A stretch of 64,000 nucleotides of DNA from contig NZ_CP077097.1 of NCBI RefSeq assembly GCF_014269225.2, forward strand, positions 3,173,001 to 3,237,000, written 5' to 3'. The notes below the pieces were generated by a model. That model was given only the letters and a program-made list of their open reading frames with translations. It searched no databases and was not told the origin of the DNA. Below, piece by piece: positions 44,733 to 53,234 of the stretch. Position 1 is the first letter of the stretch. Each line of letters starts with the position of its first letter. The position numbers and the translations under genes are program-made. The stretch comes from Pseudomonas anuradhapurensis. GTDB lineage: Bacteria; Pseudomonadota; Gammaproteobacteria; Pseudomonadales; Pseudomonadaceae.

Positions 44733-45755
44733 TTAGCGGTAATCATTGAACAGGTCCGGGCGTGGCCCGGTGGATTCGCGCAGCACCAGGCGCGGGGCGA
44801 CGATGCGCTGCTCCGGCGCCCCCTGCCGAGGGGTACCGATGCGCGCCAGCAACAGCGAGGCGGCGCTTTCGCCCAGCTCGCGGATCGACTGGCCCACGGT
44901 GGTCAGCGGCGGATACACATAACGGCTGAGCTCGATGTCGTCGAAACCGATCACCGACAGCTCGGCGGGCACGTTGAGCTGGCGCTCGGCGGCAGCGCGC
45001 AGCACGCCGAAACCGATCATGTCGTTGCCGGCGAAAATCGCCGTTGGCCGCTGGCCCTGCAGCACCTGCGCCGCCGCCGCATAACCGCCCAGGCTGGTGA
45101 AGTCGCAGTGCAGCACGCGATCGCCCGCGGCCGTTGCGCCGGCCTCGGCCATGGCGCGCCGAAAGCCGCTCAGGCGCAGCTGGGACACCCCGGTTTCGGC
45201 GGGGCCACCGATGTAGGCGATATCGCGGTGGCCAAGCTCCAGCAGGTGGCGGGTGGCCAGGTACGCACCCAGTTCGTGGTCGATGCGCACCAGGTCGGCG
45301 TCCACGCCTTCCAGTTCGCGGTCGACGATGACCATCGGCGTACGCACCCCGGCCAGGCTTTGCAGCAGGTCGCTGTCCTGGCCCACCGAGGCCACCACCA
45401 GGCCATCGATGCGCTTTTCCAGCAACACGCGCAGGTAGCTGCGCTGTTTTTGCGGGTTGTCATCGGAGTTGCACAGGATCACGCAGTAGCCGTTGCGCTC
45501 ACAGGCATCCTCGATACCCCGCGCCAGCTCGGCGAAGTACGGGTTGACGCTGTTGGGCACCAGCAGGCCGATGGTGGCGGTGCTGCGCGCCTTCAACGAA
45601 CGCGCCACGGCGCTGGGCACGTAGTCGAGTTCAACGATGGCGGCTTCGACTTTCAACCGCACCTGCTCGCTGACCGGGCGGGTCTTGTTCAGCACATGGG
45701 ACACGGTGGTGTAGGAAATGCCCGCCAGTGCCGCGACGTCTTTGATGGTTGCCAT
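44733..45755 (-). CDS. rbsR: LacI family ribose operon repressor
   Basis: 340 residues. LacI HTH 'ATIKDVAALAGISYTTVSHV' with hinge 'SLKARSTATIGLLVPNSVNP', then a periplasmic-binding-like domain. It is embedded in the operon between rbsC (4-bp gap) and rbsK, and most likely binds the perfect dyad at 49321-49332 before rbsB, giving autoregulation. Confidence 0.94.
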   Translation of the reverse strand: MATIKDVAALAGISYTTVSHVLNKTRPVSEQVRLKVEAAIVELDYVPSAVARSLKARSTATIGLLVPNSVNPYFAELARGIEDACERNGYCVILCNSDDNPQKQRSYLRVLLEKRIDGLVVASVGQDSDLLQSLAGVRTPMVIVDRELEGVDADLVRIDHELGAYLATRHLLELGHRDIAYIGGPAETGVSQLRLSGFRRAMAEAGATAAGDRVLHCDFTSLGGYAAAAQVLQGQRPTAIFAGNDMIGFGVLRAAAERQLNVPAELSVIGFDDIELSRYVYPPLTTVGQSIRELGESAASLLLARIGTPRQGAPEQRIVAPRLVLRESTGPRPDLFNDYR

Positions 45756-45759
45756 GTTT

Positions 45760-46755
45760 TCAGTTCCGCCGGCCCGCGCGCCGGCTACGGTAAGTGTCGA
45801 GCACCACGGCGATGACGATCACCGCCCCGGTGATGATGCGTTTGGTCGGTTCGCTGGCGCCGATCTGCGCCAAGCCGGCGGCCAGTACGGAGATGATCAG
45901 CACGCCGAAAAAGGTACTGATCACCGAGCCACGCCCGCCCATCAGGCTGGTGCCGCCAATCACCACGGCGGCGATCACCTGCAGCTCCAGGCCGGCGCCG
46001 GCGTTGGGGTCGGCCGCCTCCAGGCGCGAGATCTGGAACAGCGCAGCCAGCCCGGCGAGCAGACCCATCAGGGCGAACACCAGCACCTTGTACGGGCGCG
46101 GATCGATGCCGGCCAGGCGCACCGCCTCTTCGTTGGTGCCAATACCGATCAGGTAGCGGCCAAACACCGTACGCGTCAGCACCAGCTGGGCCAGCACGAT
46201 CACCAGCAAGGCGATGATGAACGCCGGCGAGATGCCAAAGGCGATGGGGTTGGAGAACCAGGCATAGGCATCGCCGATGTAGGCGGTGCGCGAGTCGGTG
46301 AACTGGTAGGCCAGGCCACGGGCCATTTCCAGCACGCCAAGCGAGACGATGAACGACGGGATGCGCCAGGCCACGGTAACGCCGCCGGTGATGCTGCCGG
46401 CCAACGCCGCCACGGCCATGCCCAGCAGGGCCGCAGGCAGCATGCCCCAGCCCCAGCCGAGGATCGCCACGCTGACGGTCGAGGCGGCCAGCGCCAGCAC
46501 CGAGCCCACCGACAGGTCGATGCCACCGATGATCAGCACGAAGGTCATGCCGACCGCCAGCACCATCAGGTCGGGGATCTGGTTGGCCAGGGTGCTGAAG
46601 GTGTTGTATGACCAGAAGTGGCTGCTGAGGAACGAGAACAGCACGATCATGGCCAGCAACGCGCCGGCCAGGCCCAGGTAGGTACCCAGGCCAAAGTAGG
46701 TGCCACTGCGGCGCAGCGGTGCGGCGCCCTGGCTGTCGAGCGGGGTGGTTTTCAT
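45760..46755 (-). CDS. rbsC: Ribose ABC transporter permease
   Basis: 331 residues, about ten membrane segments after a charged N-tail. 'FVLIIGGIDLSVGSVLALAA' and the EAA-like loop 'VFGRYLIGIGTNEEAVRLAG' are the sugar permease signatures. Overlaps rbsA by 4 bp. Confidence 0.94.
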   Translation of the reverse strand: MKTTPLDSQGAAPLRRSGTYFGLGTYLGLAGALLAMIVLFSFLSSHFWSYNTFSTLANQIPDLMVLAVGMTFVLIIGGIDLSVGSVLALAASTVSVAILGWGWGMLPAALLGMAVAALAGSITGGVTVAWRIPSFIVSLGVLEMARGLAYQFTDSRTAYIGDAYAWFSNPIAFGISPAFIIALLVIVLAQLVLTRTVFGRYLIGIGTNEEAVRLAGIDPRPYKVLVFALMGLLAGLAALFQISRLEAADPNAGAGLELQVIAAVVIGGTSLMGGRGSVISTFFGVLIISVLAAGLAQIGASEPTKRIITGAVIVIAVVLDTYRSRRAGRRN

Positions 46756-48305
46756 GCATCCATCCTGGGGGCTGCATCATGCAGCAGTGCGTCACGTTTC
46801 TGATAACCGGCAAAGGCGGCGGCCAGCAGCTGGTCCTGGCTCCAATGGTCACGCTCGAAGGTGTCGATCAGGCGGCCGGCCGAGAGCACGGCAATGCGGT
46901 CGCAGATCAGCATCAGCTCGCGCAGGTCGCTGGACACCACCACCAGGGCCTTGCCCTGGCGCGCCAGTTCGGCCAACAGGCCATAGATGTCGAACTTGGC
47001 ACCGACGTCGATGCCACGGGTAGGCTCATCGAACAGCAGCACCTGGCAGTCACGCTCCAGCCAGCGGCCGATCACCACCTTCTGCTGGTTGCCACCGGAC
47101 AACTCGCCGACCACCTGCTGCGGGCCGGCACTGCGGATGCGCATGGCCTGGATCTGCCGGGCGGCCAGGGCCTGTTCGGCCTGGCTATCGAGCACACCGG
47201 TGCGCGACACCGCGCCCAGGTTGCCCAGGGCGATATTGGCGCTGATCGACTGGGTCAGCAGCAGGCCCTCGCCTTTACGGTCTTCGGTGATCAGGGCGAT
47301 ACCGGCCTGCACGGCGGCCTTGGGCGAGTCGATGGTGACCGCCTGTGGTGGCTGGCCAAGCGCGATGCTGCCGCTGTCGGCCCGGTCGGCGCCGTAGATC
47401 AGGCGCAACAGCTCGGTACGGCCGGCGCCGATCAGGCCGGAGATGCCAAAGATCTCCCCTGCCCTGACCTCAAACGACACCTCACGCACCTTGTCAGCGC
47501 GGCTGAGCTTGTCGACCCTGAGCAGCGGCGCACCGATCTGCCGATGGCCCAGGTCGATGTGCTCGCCCAGTTCGCGGCCGACCATCAGGGTGACCAGTTC
47601 GGCGCTGCTGTAGCGCTGGATCGGCTCGTCACACACCAGCCTGCCGTCGCGCAGCACGACGATGCGCTGGGCCACGCGCTGCAGCTCTTCGAGGCGGTGG
47701 GAAATGTAGACGATGGCCACGCCACGCCGGCGCAAACGCTCGATCTGGGTGAACAGCAGCTCCACTTCACGCGCGGTGAGCATGGCGGTGGGCTCGTCGA
47801 AGATCAGCACATGGCAGTCGCCGATCAGGTTGCGGGCGATCTCGACCATCTGCTGGTGGCCGATGCCCAGCTCGCCCACCGGGGTATCCGGGTCGATGGC
47901 GTCGAGACCGACCTGGGCCATGGCGGCCGTGGCCAGCTGGCGCAGGCGCTTTTGGCTGATCCAGCCGAAACGGCTGGGCAGGTTATCGAGGAACAGGTTT
48001 TCCGCCACGGTCAGGGTGGGCAGCAGGTTCAGCTCCTGCATGACCATGCGCACGCCGAGGCGCTCGGCTTCGCTGCGGCTGCCGGGCGCATAGGCCTGGC
48101 CGCGGTAGTTCATGTGCCCGCTGGTGGGGGTTTCCAGGCCACTGATGAGCTTGGACAGCGTGCTCTTGCCCGCGCCGTTCTCGCCGGTCAGGGCCAGTAC
48201 TTCGCCGGCGCGCAGGCTCAGGCTGACCTCGGCCAGCACCGGCTGGGCGTAGGTCTTGCCCAGGCCGCTGGCGGCGAGTACCACTTCATTGGCCGATGCA
48301 GGCAT
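46752..48305 (-). CDS. rbsA: Ribose ABC transporter ATP-binding protein
   Basis: 517 residues with two fused ABC cassettes, as in all CUT2 transporters. Cassette 1: Walker A 'TGENGAGKSTLSKL' and 'LGIGHQQMVEIARNL'. Cassette 2: degenerate Walker A 'GISGLIGAGRTELLRL' and the signature 'LSGGNQQKVVIGRWL'. It powers ribose import with RbsC. 21 bp downstream of rbsB. Confidence 0.95.
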   Translation of the reverse strand: MPASANEVVLAASGLGKTYAQPVLAEVSLSLRAGEVLALTGENGAGKSTLSKLISGLETPTSGHMNYRGQAYAPGSRSEAERLGVRMVMQELNLLPTLTVAENLFLDNLPSRFGWISQKRLRQLATAAMAQVGLDAIDPDTPVGELGIGHQQMVEIARNLIGDCHVLIFDEPTAMLTAREVELLFTQIERLRRRGVAIVYISHRLEELQRVAQRIVVLRDGRLVCDEPIQRYSSAELVTLMVGRELGEHIDLGHRQIGAPLLRVDKLSRADKVREVSFEVRAGEIFGISGLIGAGRTELLRLIYGADRADSGSIALGQPPQAVTIDSPKAAVQAGIALITEDRKGEGLLLTQSISANIALGNLGAVSRTGVLDSQAEQALAARQIQAMRIRSAGPQQVVGELSGGNQQKVVIGRWLERDCQVLLFDEPTRGIDVGAKFDIYGLLAELARQGKALVVVSSDLRELMLICDRIAVLSAGRLIDTFERDHWSQDQLLAAAFAGYQKRDALLHDAAPRMDA

Positions 48306-48326
48306 GGCCGTATCTCCTGCCAGCGA

Positions 48327-49283
48327 TCAGGGTTTGGTGATGAGTTGGACCGGGGTCTGGATGACGTTGTCGGCATCCACCTCGGGTTTCTCGCCCTTGA
48401 CCATCTTCAACGCCGCCTGGATGCCGTACACCGCCTGCTGGCTGGCCGCCTGGTCGAGGGTGGCGAGCACACGGCCATCCTTGAGCATGGGCTTGATGGC
48501 ATTGATGTTGTCGTAGCCCACCACCTGCACCTGGCCGGTCTTGCCAGCGGCGCGCACCGCCGACACGGCGCCCAGGGCCATGCTGTCGTTGCCCGCCAGC
48601 AGGGCTTTCAGATCTGGGTATTCATTGAGCATGGAGGCGGCGACGGCGTTGCCCTTGTCGATTTCCCAATTGCCGCTCTGCACCGAGACGATCTTGATCT
48701 GCGCGGCGTCCATGGCGTCCTTGAAGCCGGCGGTGCGCTGCTGGGCGTTGGTGGTGGTCGGCACGCCTTCGATGATGCCGACCTGGTCGCCGGCCTTGAG
48801 CTTCTCGTTGGCCAGGTAGTCGCCAACCAGGCGCGCGCCCTTGCGGTTGTCGGGGCCAACGAACGGCACGCTGATGCCCTTGCTCTTGAGCAGTTCGGGG
48901 TCCAGGCGGTTGTCGATGTTGATCACCACCACGCCCTGGTCCATGGCCTTTTTCACCGCGGATACCAGCGCCTTGGAATCGGCCGGGGCGATCACCAGCG
49001 CTTTGGCACCGGCGTTCACCATCTGTTCGACGATGCGGATCTGTTCGCCGGTGTCGGTTTCGTTCTTGATGCCGTTGGCGATCAGCTCGAATTCGTCAGG
49101 GTGGGCTTTCTGGTAGTCCTTGGCGCCGTCTTCCATGGTGCGGAAGAACTCGTTGGCCAGGGATTTCATGACCAGGGCCACCTTGGGCTTGTCTTCGGCG
49201 TGGGCTGCGGAGAACGGTATGGCGAAGGACAGCGAGGAAACGACAGCGAGGGCCAACAGACGACCGGGGAACGGCAGTTTCAT
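48327..49283 (-). CDS. rbsB: Ribose-binding periplasmic protein
   Basis: 318 residues. Signal peptide of about 29 residues ('LLALAVVSSLSFAIPFSAAHA') before 'EDKPKVALVMKSLANEFF'. Sugar-binding type I fold, with 'GTLDQAASQQAVYGIQAAL' style C-terminus. First gene of the operon rbsB-A-C-R-K-D-nucleoside hydrolase. Confidence 0.94.
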   Translation of the reverse strand: MKLPFPGRLLALAVVSSLSFAIPFSAAHAEDKPKVALVMKSLANEFFRTMEDGAKDYQKAHPDEFELIANGIKNETDTGEQIRIVEQMVNAGAKALVIAPADSKALVSAVKKAMDQGVVVINIDNRLDPELLKSKGISVPFVGPDNRKGARLVGDYLANEKLKAGDQVGIIEGVPTTTNAQQRTAGFKDAMDAAQIKIVSVQSGNWEIDKGNAVAASMLNEYPDLKALLAGNDSMALGAVSAVRAAGKTGQVQVVGYDNINAIKPMLKDGRVLATLDQAASQQAVYGIQAALKMVKGEKPEVDADNVIQTPVQLITKP

Positions 49284-49485
49284 GGACGATGACTCCGAAT
49301 CTTGTGGTTTTTATCGGATAGCAAACGTTTGCGGTACCTAACTATGGAAACAGTACCGGGGTTTGTCAAATCCGTTTGGCTGTCGGAGGTCAGTGAACTG
49401 CCGGGAGGATTATCCCGAAAACTTGTGCAAAACCGAACACCTTTTTCCCACGCTTGCTCCAAATCCGGGCCGGAAACTGCCCGCT
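49284..49485 (-). other. rbs promoter region
   Basis: About 200 bp without a gene, upstream of rbsB. It contains the RbsR operator (49321-49332). A-rich and T-rich tracts around 49340-49460 may hold the promoter, but I do not see a clear -35/-10 pair to place it. Confidence 0.4.
49321..49332. promoter_or_regulatory. RbsR operator
   Basis: GCAAACGTTTGC is a perfect 12-bp palindrome with the central CG typical of LacI-family sites, 38 bp upstream of the rbsB start. Confidence 0.85.
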
Positions 49486-49595
49486 TGTAGGAGCGGCCTT
49501 GTGTCGCGACGGCTGCGCAGCAGCCCCCTTTCCCTGGCCTGGTAGAAATTGCCGGGGCTGCTGCGCAGCCGTCGCGACACAAGGCCGCTCCTACA
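49486..49595. repeat. Paired REP palindrome
   Basis: 'tgtaggagcggccttgtgtc' and its inverted copy flank an extended symmetrical stem (gcgacggctgcgcagcagcc / ggctgctgcgcagccgtcgc), separating the rbs promoter from the DUF1654 gene. Confidence 0.9.
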
Positions 49596-49659
49596 AAAAA
49601 CACTGTTCCGGCCCGTTAAGGTATCGGCAACCTGTTGCGAAATAACTTACACTCAAATA

Positions 49660-49675
49660 CTGTACGCACATACAG
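49660..49675. promoter_or_regulatory. LexA-like SOS box
   Basis: CTGTACGCACATACAG fits CTGT-N8-ACAG, the form of gamma-proteobacterial LexA sites. It overlaps a -10-like AATACT (49656-49661) that follows TTGCGA (49634-49639) after 16 bp, so bound LexA would block this promoter. Confidence 0.7.
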
Positions 49676-49694
49676 CAACAACAAGGAAACGCTT

Positions 49695-49937
49695 GTGTCC
49701 AACACTGCCTCCGCCACCCCCGACAGCTATCAACAACTGGGTATGCGCATCCAGAAGATCATCAACAGCCCCACCGCCCAGCGCAGCCGGGCGGCGCTGA
49801 TCTTCCGCCTGGAACAGGAAACCCCGGAAGACTGGGAAACCTTGCTTGAGGAAATCGCCGAAAACGACAACGTCACCCTCGCCCATCGCGATGATGGCGG
49901 CGTGCAGATTTTCTGGACCGTGCCCAAGGAAGATTGA
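49695..49937 (+). CDS. DUF1654 protein, 80 aa
   Basis: The start is GTG at 49695 with AAGGAA 6 bases upstream; the longer frame to 49635 covers the LexA box. 'SYQQLGMRIQKIINSPTAQ' and 'EDWETLLEEIAENDNVTLAH' match the Pseudomonas DUF1654 family of small basic/acidic helical proteins. The upstream LexA box suggests induction by DNA damage. Molecular role unknown. Confidence 0.85.
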   Translation: MSNTASATPDSYQQLGMRIQKIINSPTAQRSRAALIFRLEQETPEDWETLLEEIAENDNVTLAHRDDGGVQIFWTVPKED

Positions 49938-49958
49938 CCGCGCAGGCGCCCACCGTCC

Positions 49959-50384
49959 TCAGGCCAGCGCCTGCAGGTAGGCACTGGCCTCGCGGTAACG
50001 GGCCAACCGCGCCAGGTCGGCAGGGCCTGGGCAAGGAATGCGCGAAAGGTCGCTGTTGTCGGCCAGGTCGGCCAGTTTGACGGTGCGCGCCAGCGGGTCA
50101 TCGCCCAGGCGCACCACGAAGTCCTGGTAAGCCTCGCCCTTGCGGCGGCTGAGCGCCAGCAAGGCGGCAAGGATTTTCAGCGCGAAACCTTCGCGCGCCA
50201 GGTCGGAAAGGGTCAGCGGGGTATCTTCGATCACATCGTGAAGCACCGCGACAATCCGTTGTTCAGGTGTGGAAACCCGCATCATCACGCGTAGCGGGTG
50301 GAGAATATACGCTGCCCCACCCTTGTCGTATTGCCCTTCATGCGCCCTGGCGGCCACGGCAATGGCCCGCTCCAGTGTAGACAT
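49959..50384 (-). CDS. RelA/SpoT-type HD domain hydrolase
   Basis: 141 residues from 'MSTLERAIAVAARAHEGQYD', with GGAGGG upstream. 'HEGQYDKGGAAYILHPLRVM' and 'VAVLHDVIEDTPLTLSDL' are the HD motifs of (p)ppGpp hydrolase-type single-domain proteins (MESH-like). It could hydrolyse a nucleotide alarmone; there is no synthetase domain. A REP pair lies just upstream. Confidence 0.85.
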   Translation of the reverse strand: MSTLERAIAVAARAHEGQYDKGGAAYILHPLRVMMRVSTPEQRIVAVLHDVIEDTPLTLSDLAREGFALKILAALLALSRRKGEAYQDFVVRLGDDPLARTVKLADLADNSDLSRIPCPGPADLARLARYREASAYLQALA

Positions 50385-50446
50385 GAGGCCCTCCCCGTTC
50401 GGCTTCTTCCTGCCAAGCATAGCCAAACTTGGGCCACCGCGGTCCG

Positions 50447-50560
50447 TGCAGGAGCGGCCTTGTGTCGCGATGGGCTGCGCAGCAGCCCCAGGGGTTCGGC
50501 GTCACGACAGATTCTGTGGGGCTGCTTTGCAGCCCATCGCGACACAAGGCCGCTCCTACA
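50447..50560. repeat. Paired REP palindrome
   Basis: 'ggagcggccttgtgtcgcga' and its inverted copy enclose 'tgggctgcgcagcagcccca', between the HD gene and the SPOR lipoprotein gene. Confidence 0.88.
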
Positions 50561-50582
50561 GGGGCCGTGCAAGGCTGTGCAG

Positions 50583-51152
50583 TCAGCGGGCTGCGCCGTG
50601 CTGGATGACCACCGAATCGGTGCCCAGCTTGGCCATCACCTCGGCCTGGCGGGCTTCGGCTTCTTCACGTGTCGGGAAAGGCCCCATCAACACCACCGGC
50701 TTGCCGTTGCGGTACTCTACCGAGGACGGAATGCCCTTTTCGATCAGGCGTGCGGTCATGTCGCTGAGCGCGCCCATGTTGGCGCCCTGGATCACTTCCA
50801 CGTCCCAGCCTTCCGGGGCCGGCTGGCCAGCCAGGGCCTCGGCGCGGCGCTGCAGGTCGGCGCCGCCGCACATCTCGCGGATGCGCAGGTTGTTGCCGCT
50901 GTCATCGACAATGATCTCGTACTGGCCATCACGCTTGATCGCCACATAGCTGCGGTAGGGCTCGTACTGCCCGGCATCATCCTTGCCGCGCACCTGGCCG
51001 CAGATGGTGCCCTGGGTGTCGATCCGCACATTGCCGAACTTGGCCGTGTTGGGGTTGTGCAGGTGTTCGGCCACCTGCTTGTGCACGCCTTCGACCTCGT
51101 TCTCACAGCCCGCCAGGGCGAGCACTGCCATTACCACAGCCAGTTTGCGCAC
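50583..51152 (-). CDS. SPOR domain lipoprotein
   Basis: 189 residues from GTG at 51152, with GGAGG 7 bases upstream. The lipobox LAGC follows a short signal. The middle holds 'YVAIKRDGQYEIIVDDSGNN' and the C-terminal part 'WDVEVIQGANMGALSDMTAR' with 'VLMGPFPTREEAEARQAEVM' is a SPOR peptidoglycan-binding domain. Directly upstream is the tandem tRNA-Val pair. Confidence 0.8.
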   Translation of the reverse strand: MRKLAVVMAVLALAGCENEVEGVHKQVAEHLHNPNTAKFGNVRIDTQGTICGQVRGKDDAGQYEPYRSYVAIKRDGQYEIIVDDSGNNLRIREMCGGADLQRRAEALAGQPAPEGWDVEVIQGANMGALSDMTARLIEKGIPSSVEYRNGKPVVLMGPFPTREEAEARQAEVMAKLGTDSVVIQHGAAR

Positions 51153-51246
51153 GCGTGTACCTCCAGATTCGAAGGGGCGGATTCTAGCACGCCGGGCAAT
51201 GCCCCGAAGCGCGACCAAACGTTACAGCCTGCTTCGCGCGCGCAGC

Positions 51247-51277
51247 AAAAAGGGCGATCATTGCTGATCGCCCTTTT
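51247..51277 (-). terminator. Terminator of the first tRNA-Val
   Basis: aaaagggcgatca / tgatcgccctttt with a ttgc loop and a T-run on the minus strand, 7 bp past the encoded CCA. Confidence 0.92.
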
Positions 51278-51283
51278 CGGATT

Positions 51284-51360
51284 TGGTAGGCACAATTGGA
51301 CTCGAACCAACGACCCCCACCATGTCAAGGTGGTGCTCTAACCAACTGAGCTATGTGCCT
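51284..51360 (-). tRNA. tRNA-Val (GAC)
   Basis: 77 nt with encoded CCA. The anticodon loop reads TTGACAT, anticodon GAC. Identical to the copy at 51550-51626. Confidence 0.96.
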
Positions 51361-51374
51361 GTCGTGTGGTGCGC

Positions 51375-51403
51375 ATATTAGAGATCAAACACACGCCTGT
51401 AAA
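51375..51403 (-). promoter_or_regulatory. Promoter of the tRNA-Val at 51284
   Basis: On the minus strand TTTACA (51398-51403) and TAATAT (51375-51380) are 17 bp apart, with the tRNA 5' end 14 bp beyond the -10. Confidence 0.75.
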
Positions 51404-51510
51404 GCGTTTTTTTCAGAAAAATCAAAAACTTTCGGCAGCCGCCCAGGGCGAGGCAGCCTCGCGTCGCAAGCGCCAGCACAGCCGCCTGGCGCCAGGTAGA
51501 ATCGCAATGA

Positions 51511-51541
51511 AAAAAGGGGTGACCCTTGCGGATCACCCCTT
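51511..51541 (-). terminator. Terminator of the second tRNA-Val
   Basis: aaggggtga / tcacccctt hairpin followed on the minus strand by T6; it ends the transcript of the tRNA at 51550. Confidence 0.85.
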
Positions 51542-51549
51542 CTTCGATT

Positions 51550-51626
51550 TGGTAGGCACAATTGGACTCGAACCAACGACCCCCACCATGTCAAGGTGGT
51601 GCTCTAACCAACTGAGCTATGTGCCT
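51550..51626 (-). tRNA. tRNA-Val (GAC), second copy
   Basis: Same 77-nt sequence as the copy at 51284, including the flanking 'gtcgtgtggtgcgca' just upstream, so the duplication includes part of the promoter region. Confidence 0.96.
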
Positions 51627-51640
51627 GTCGTGTGGTGCGC

Positions 51641-51668
51641 ATTCTACTCATTCCAAAAACCCTGTCAA
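51641..51668 (-). promoter_or_regulatory. Promoter of the tRNA-Val at 51550
   Basis: Consensus-like TTGACA (51663-51668), 16-bp spacer, TAGAAT (51641-51646), 14 bp before the tRNA 5' end. Confidence 0.85.
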
Positions 51669-51829
51669 CACTTTTTTTCGCGCTAAGCTACTGAATCATA
51701 AACTCTTTATAGAAAGGTGCACGGGCAAGGGCCGAGTAAAGGATTTTCAACGGACGACTAGCGGGTGTTTATTATTATTGATAGCATCGGTACATTCGTT
51801 AAAAATATAAAACACGAGGTTCCTGCAGC

Positions 51830-53113
51830 ATGGCTAACACCCCCTACCCCCAGTCCTACTACGCCGCCTCGGCCAACCCGGTGCCGCCACGTCCGGCGCT
51901 GCAGGGTGAGGTGGAAACCGATGTGTGCATCATCGGCGCCGGTTACACCGGCCTGTCCAGCGCCCTGTTCCTGCTGGAGAACGGCTTCAAGGTCAGCATC
52001 GTCGAAGCGGCCAAGGTCGGCTTCGGCGCGTCGGGCCGTAACGGCGGCCAGATCGTCAACAGCTACAGCCGTGACATCGATGTGATCGAGCGCACGGTCG
52101 GCCCCAAGCAGGCGCAACTGCTGGGCCACATGGCCTTCGAAGGCGGGCGCATCATTCGTGAGCGCGTGGCCAAGTACAACATCCAGTGCGACCTGAAGGA
52201 CGGCGGCGTGTTCGCGGCCCTCACCAGCAAGCAGATGGGCCACCTGGAGTCGCAAAAACGCCTGTGGGAACGCTTTGGCCACAACCAGCTGGAGCTGATG
52301 GACCAGAAGCGTATTCGCGAAGTGGTTGCCTGCGACAACTACGTGGGCGGCATGCTGGACATGAGCGGCGGCCACATTCACCCGCTGAACCTGGCCCTGG
52401 GCGAGGCGGCGGCGGTCGAGTCGCTGGGCGGCATCATCTATGAGCAAACCCCGGCCGTGCGTATCGAGCGTGGCGCCAACCCGGTGGTGCACACCCCGCA
52501 GGGCAAGGTCCGCGCCAAGTTCATCATCGTCGCCGGCAACGCCTACCTGGGCAACCTGGTACCGGAGCTGGCCAGCAAGTCCATGCCATGCGGCACCCAG
52601 GTGATCACCACCGAGCCGCTGGGCGAGGAACTGGCACGCACCCTGCTGCCGCAGGACTACTGCGTCGAGGACTGCAACTACCTGCTCGACTACTACCGCC
52701 TGACCAGTGACAAGCGCCTGATCTTCGGCGGTGGCGTGGTATACGGCGCGCGTGACCCGGCCAACATCGAGGCGATCATCCGCCCGAAGATGCTCAAGGC
52801 CTTCCCGCAGCTGAAGAACGTGAAGATCGACTACGCCTGGACCGGCAACTTCCTGCTGACCCTGTCGCGCCTGCCGCAGGTCGGCCGCATCGGCGACAAC
52901 ATCTACTACTCGCAGGGTTGCTCGGGCCACGGCGTGACCTATACCCACCTGGCCGGCAAGGTGCTGGCCGAGGCCATGCGTGGCCAAGCCGAGCGCTTCG
53001 ATGCCTTCGCCGGCCTGCCGCATTACCCGTTCCCGGGCGGGCAGATGCTGCGGGTGCCGTTCAGCGCCTTGGGTGCCTGGTACTACAGCCTGCGCGATCG
53101 CCTGGGCTTCTGA
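51830..53113 (+). CDS. puuB: FAD-dependent gamma-glutamylputrescine oxidase-like protein
   Basis: 427 residues, DAO family: N-terminal tail 'YPQSYYAASANPVPPRPALQ' then the FAD dinucleotide fold 'CIIGAGYTGLSSALFLLE', and 'GFGASGRNGGQIV' typical of PuuB. The C-terminal 'YYSQGCSGHGVTYTHLAGKV' contacts the flavin. In P. putida several paralogues of this type act in polyamine catabolism; this one has no puu operon beside it, so the substrate is inferred from family. A REP pair follows. Confidence 0.82.
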   Translation: MANTPYPQSYYAASANPVPPRPALQGEVETDVCIIGAGYTGLSSALFLLENGFKVSIVEAAKVGFGASGRNGGQIVNSYSRDIDVIERTVGPKQAQLLGHMAFEGGRIIRERVAKYNIQCDLKDGGVFAALTSKQMGHLESQKRLWERFGHNQLELMDQKRIREVVACDNYVGGMLDMSGGHIHPLNLALGEAAAVESLGGIIYEQTPAVRIERGANPVVHTPQGKVRAKFIIVAGNAYLGNLVPELASKSMPCGTQVITTEPLGEELARTLLPQDYCVEDCNYLLDYYRLTSDKRLIFGGGVVYGARDPANIEAIIRPKMLKAFPQLKNVKIDYAWTGNFLLTLSRLPQVGRIGDNIYYSQGCSGHGVTYTHLAGKVLAEAMRGQAERFDAFAGLPHYPFPGGQMLRVPFSALGAWYYSLRDRLGF

Positions 53114-53126
53114 TGTAGGCAGGCCT

Positions 53127-53220
53127 GGCCTCTTCGCGGGTAAACCCGCTCCCACAGGGACATCACTGGACCTGAGGGCAGCGGGTTTCCCGTGGGAGCG
53201 GGTTCACCCGCGAAAGGGCC
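53127..53220. repeat. Paired REP palindrome
   Basis: 'ggcctcttcgcgggtaaacc' at the left and 'ggttcacccgcgaaagggcc' at the right, between the convergent puuB-like gene and the C39-like lipoprotein gene. Confidence 0.85.
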
Positions 53221-53234
53221 GGTACAGATAAAAG

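Noticed and set aside
46719..49292. An 857-codon open frame opposite rbsA and rbsB
   Set aside because: Same reason; the minus-strand genes have clear motifs in every domain.
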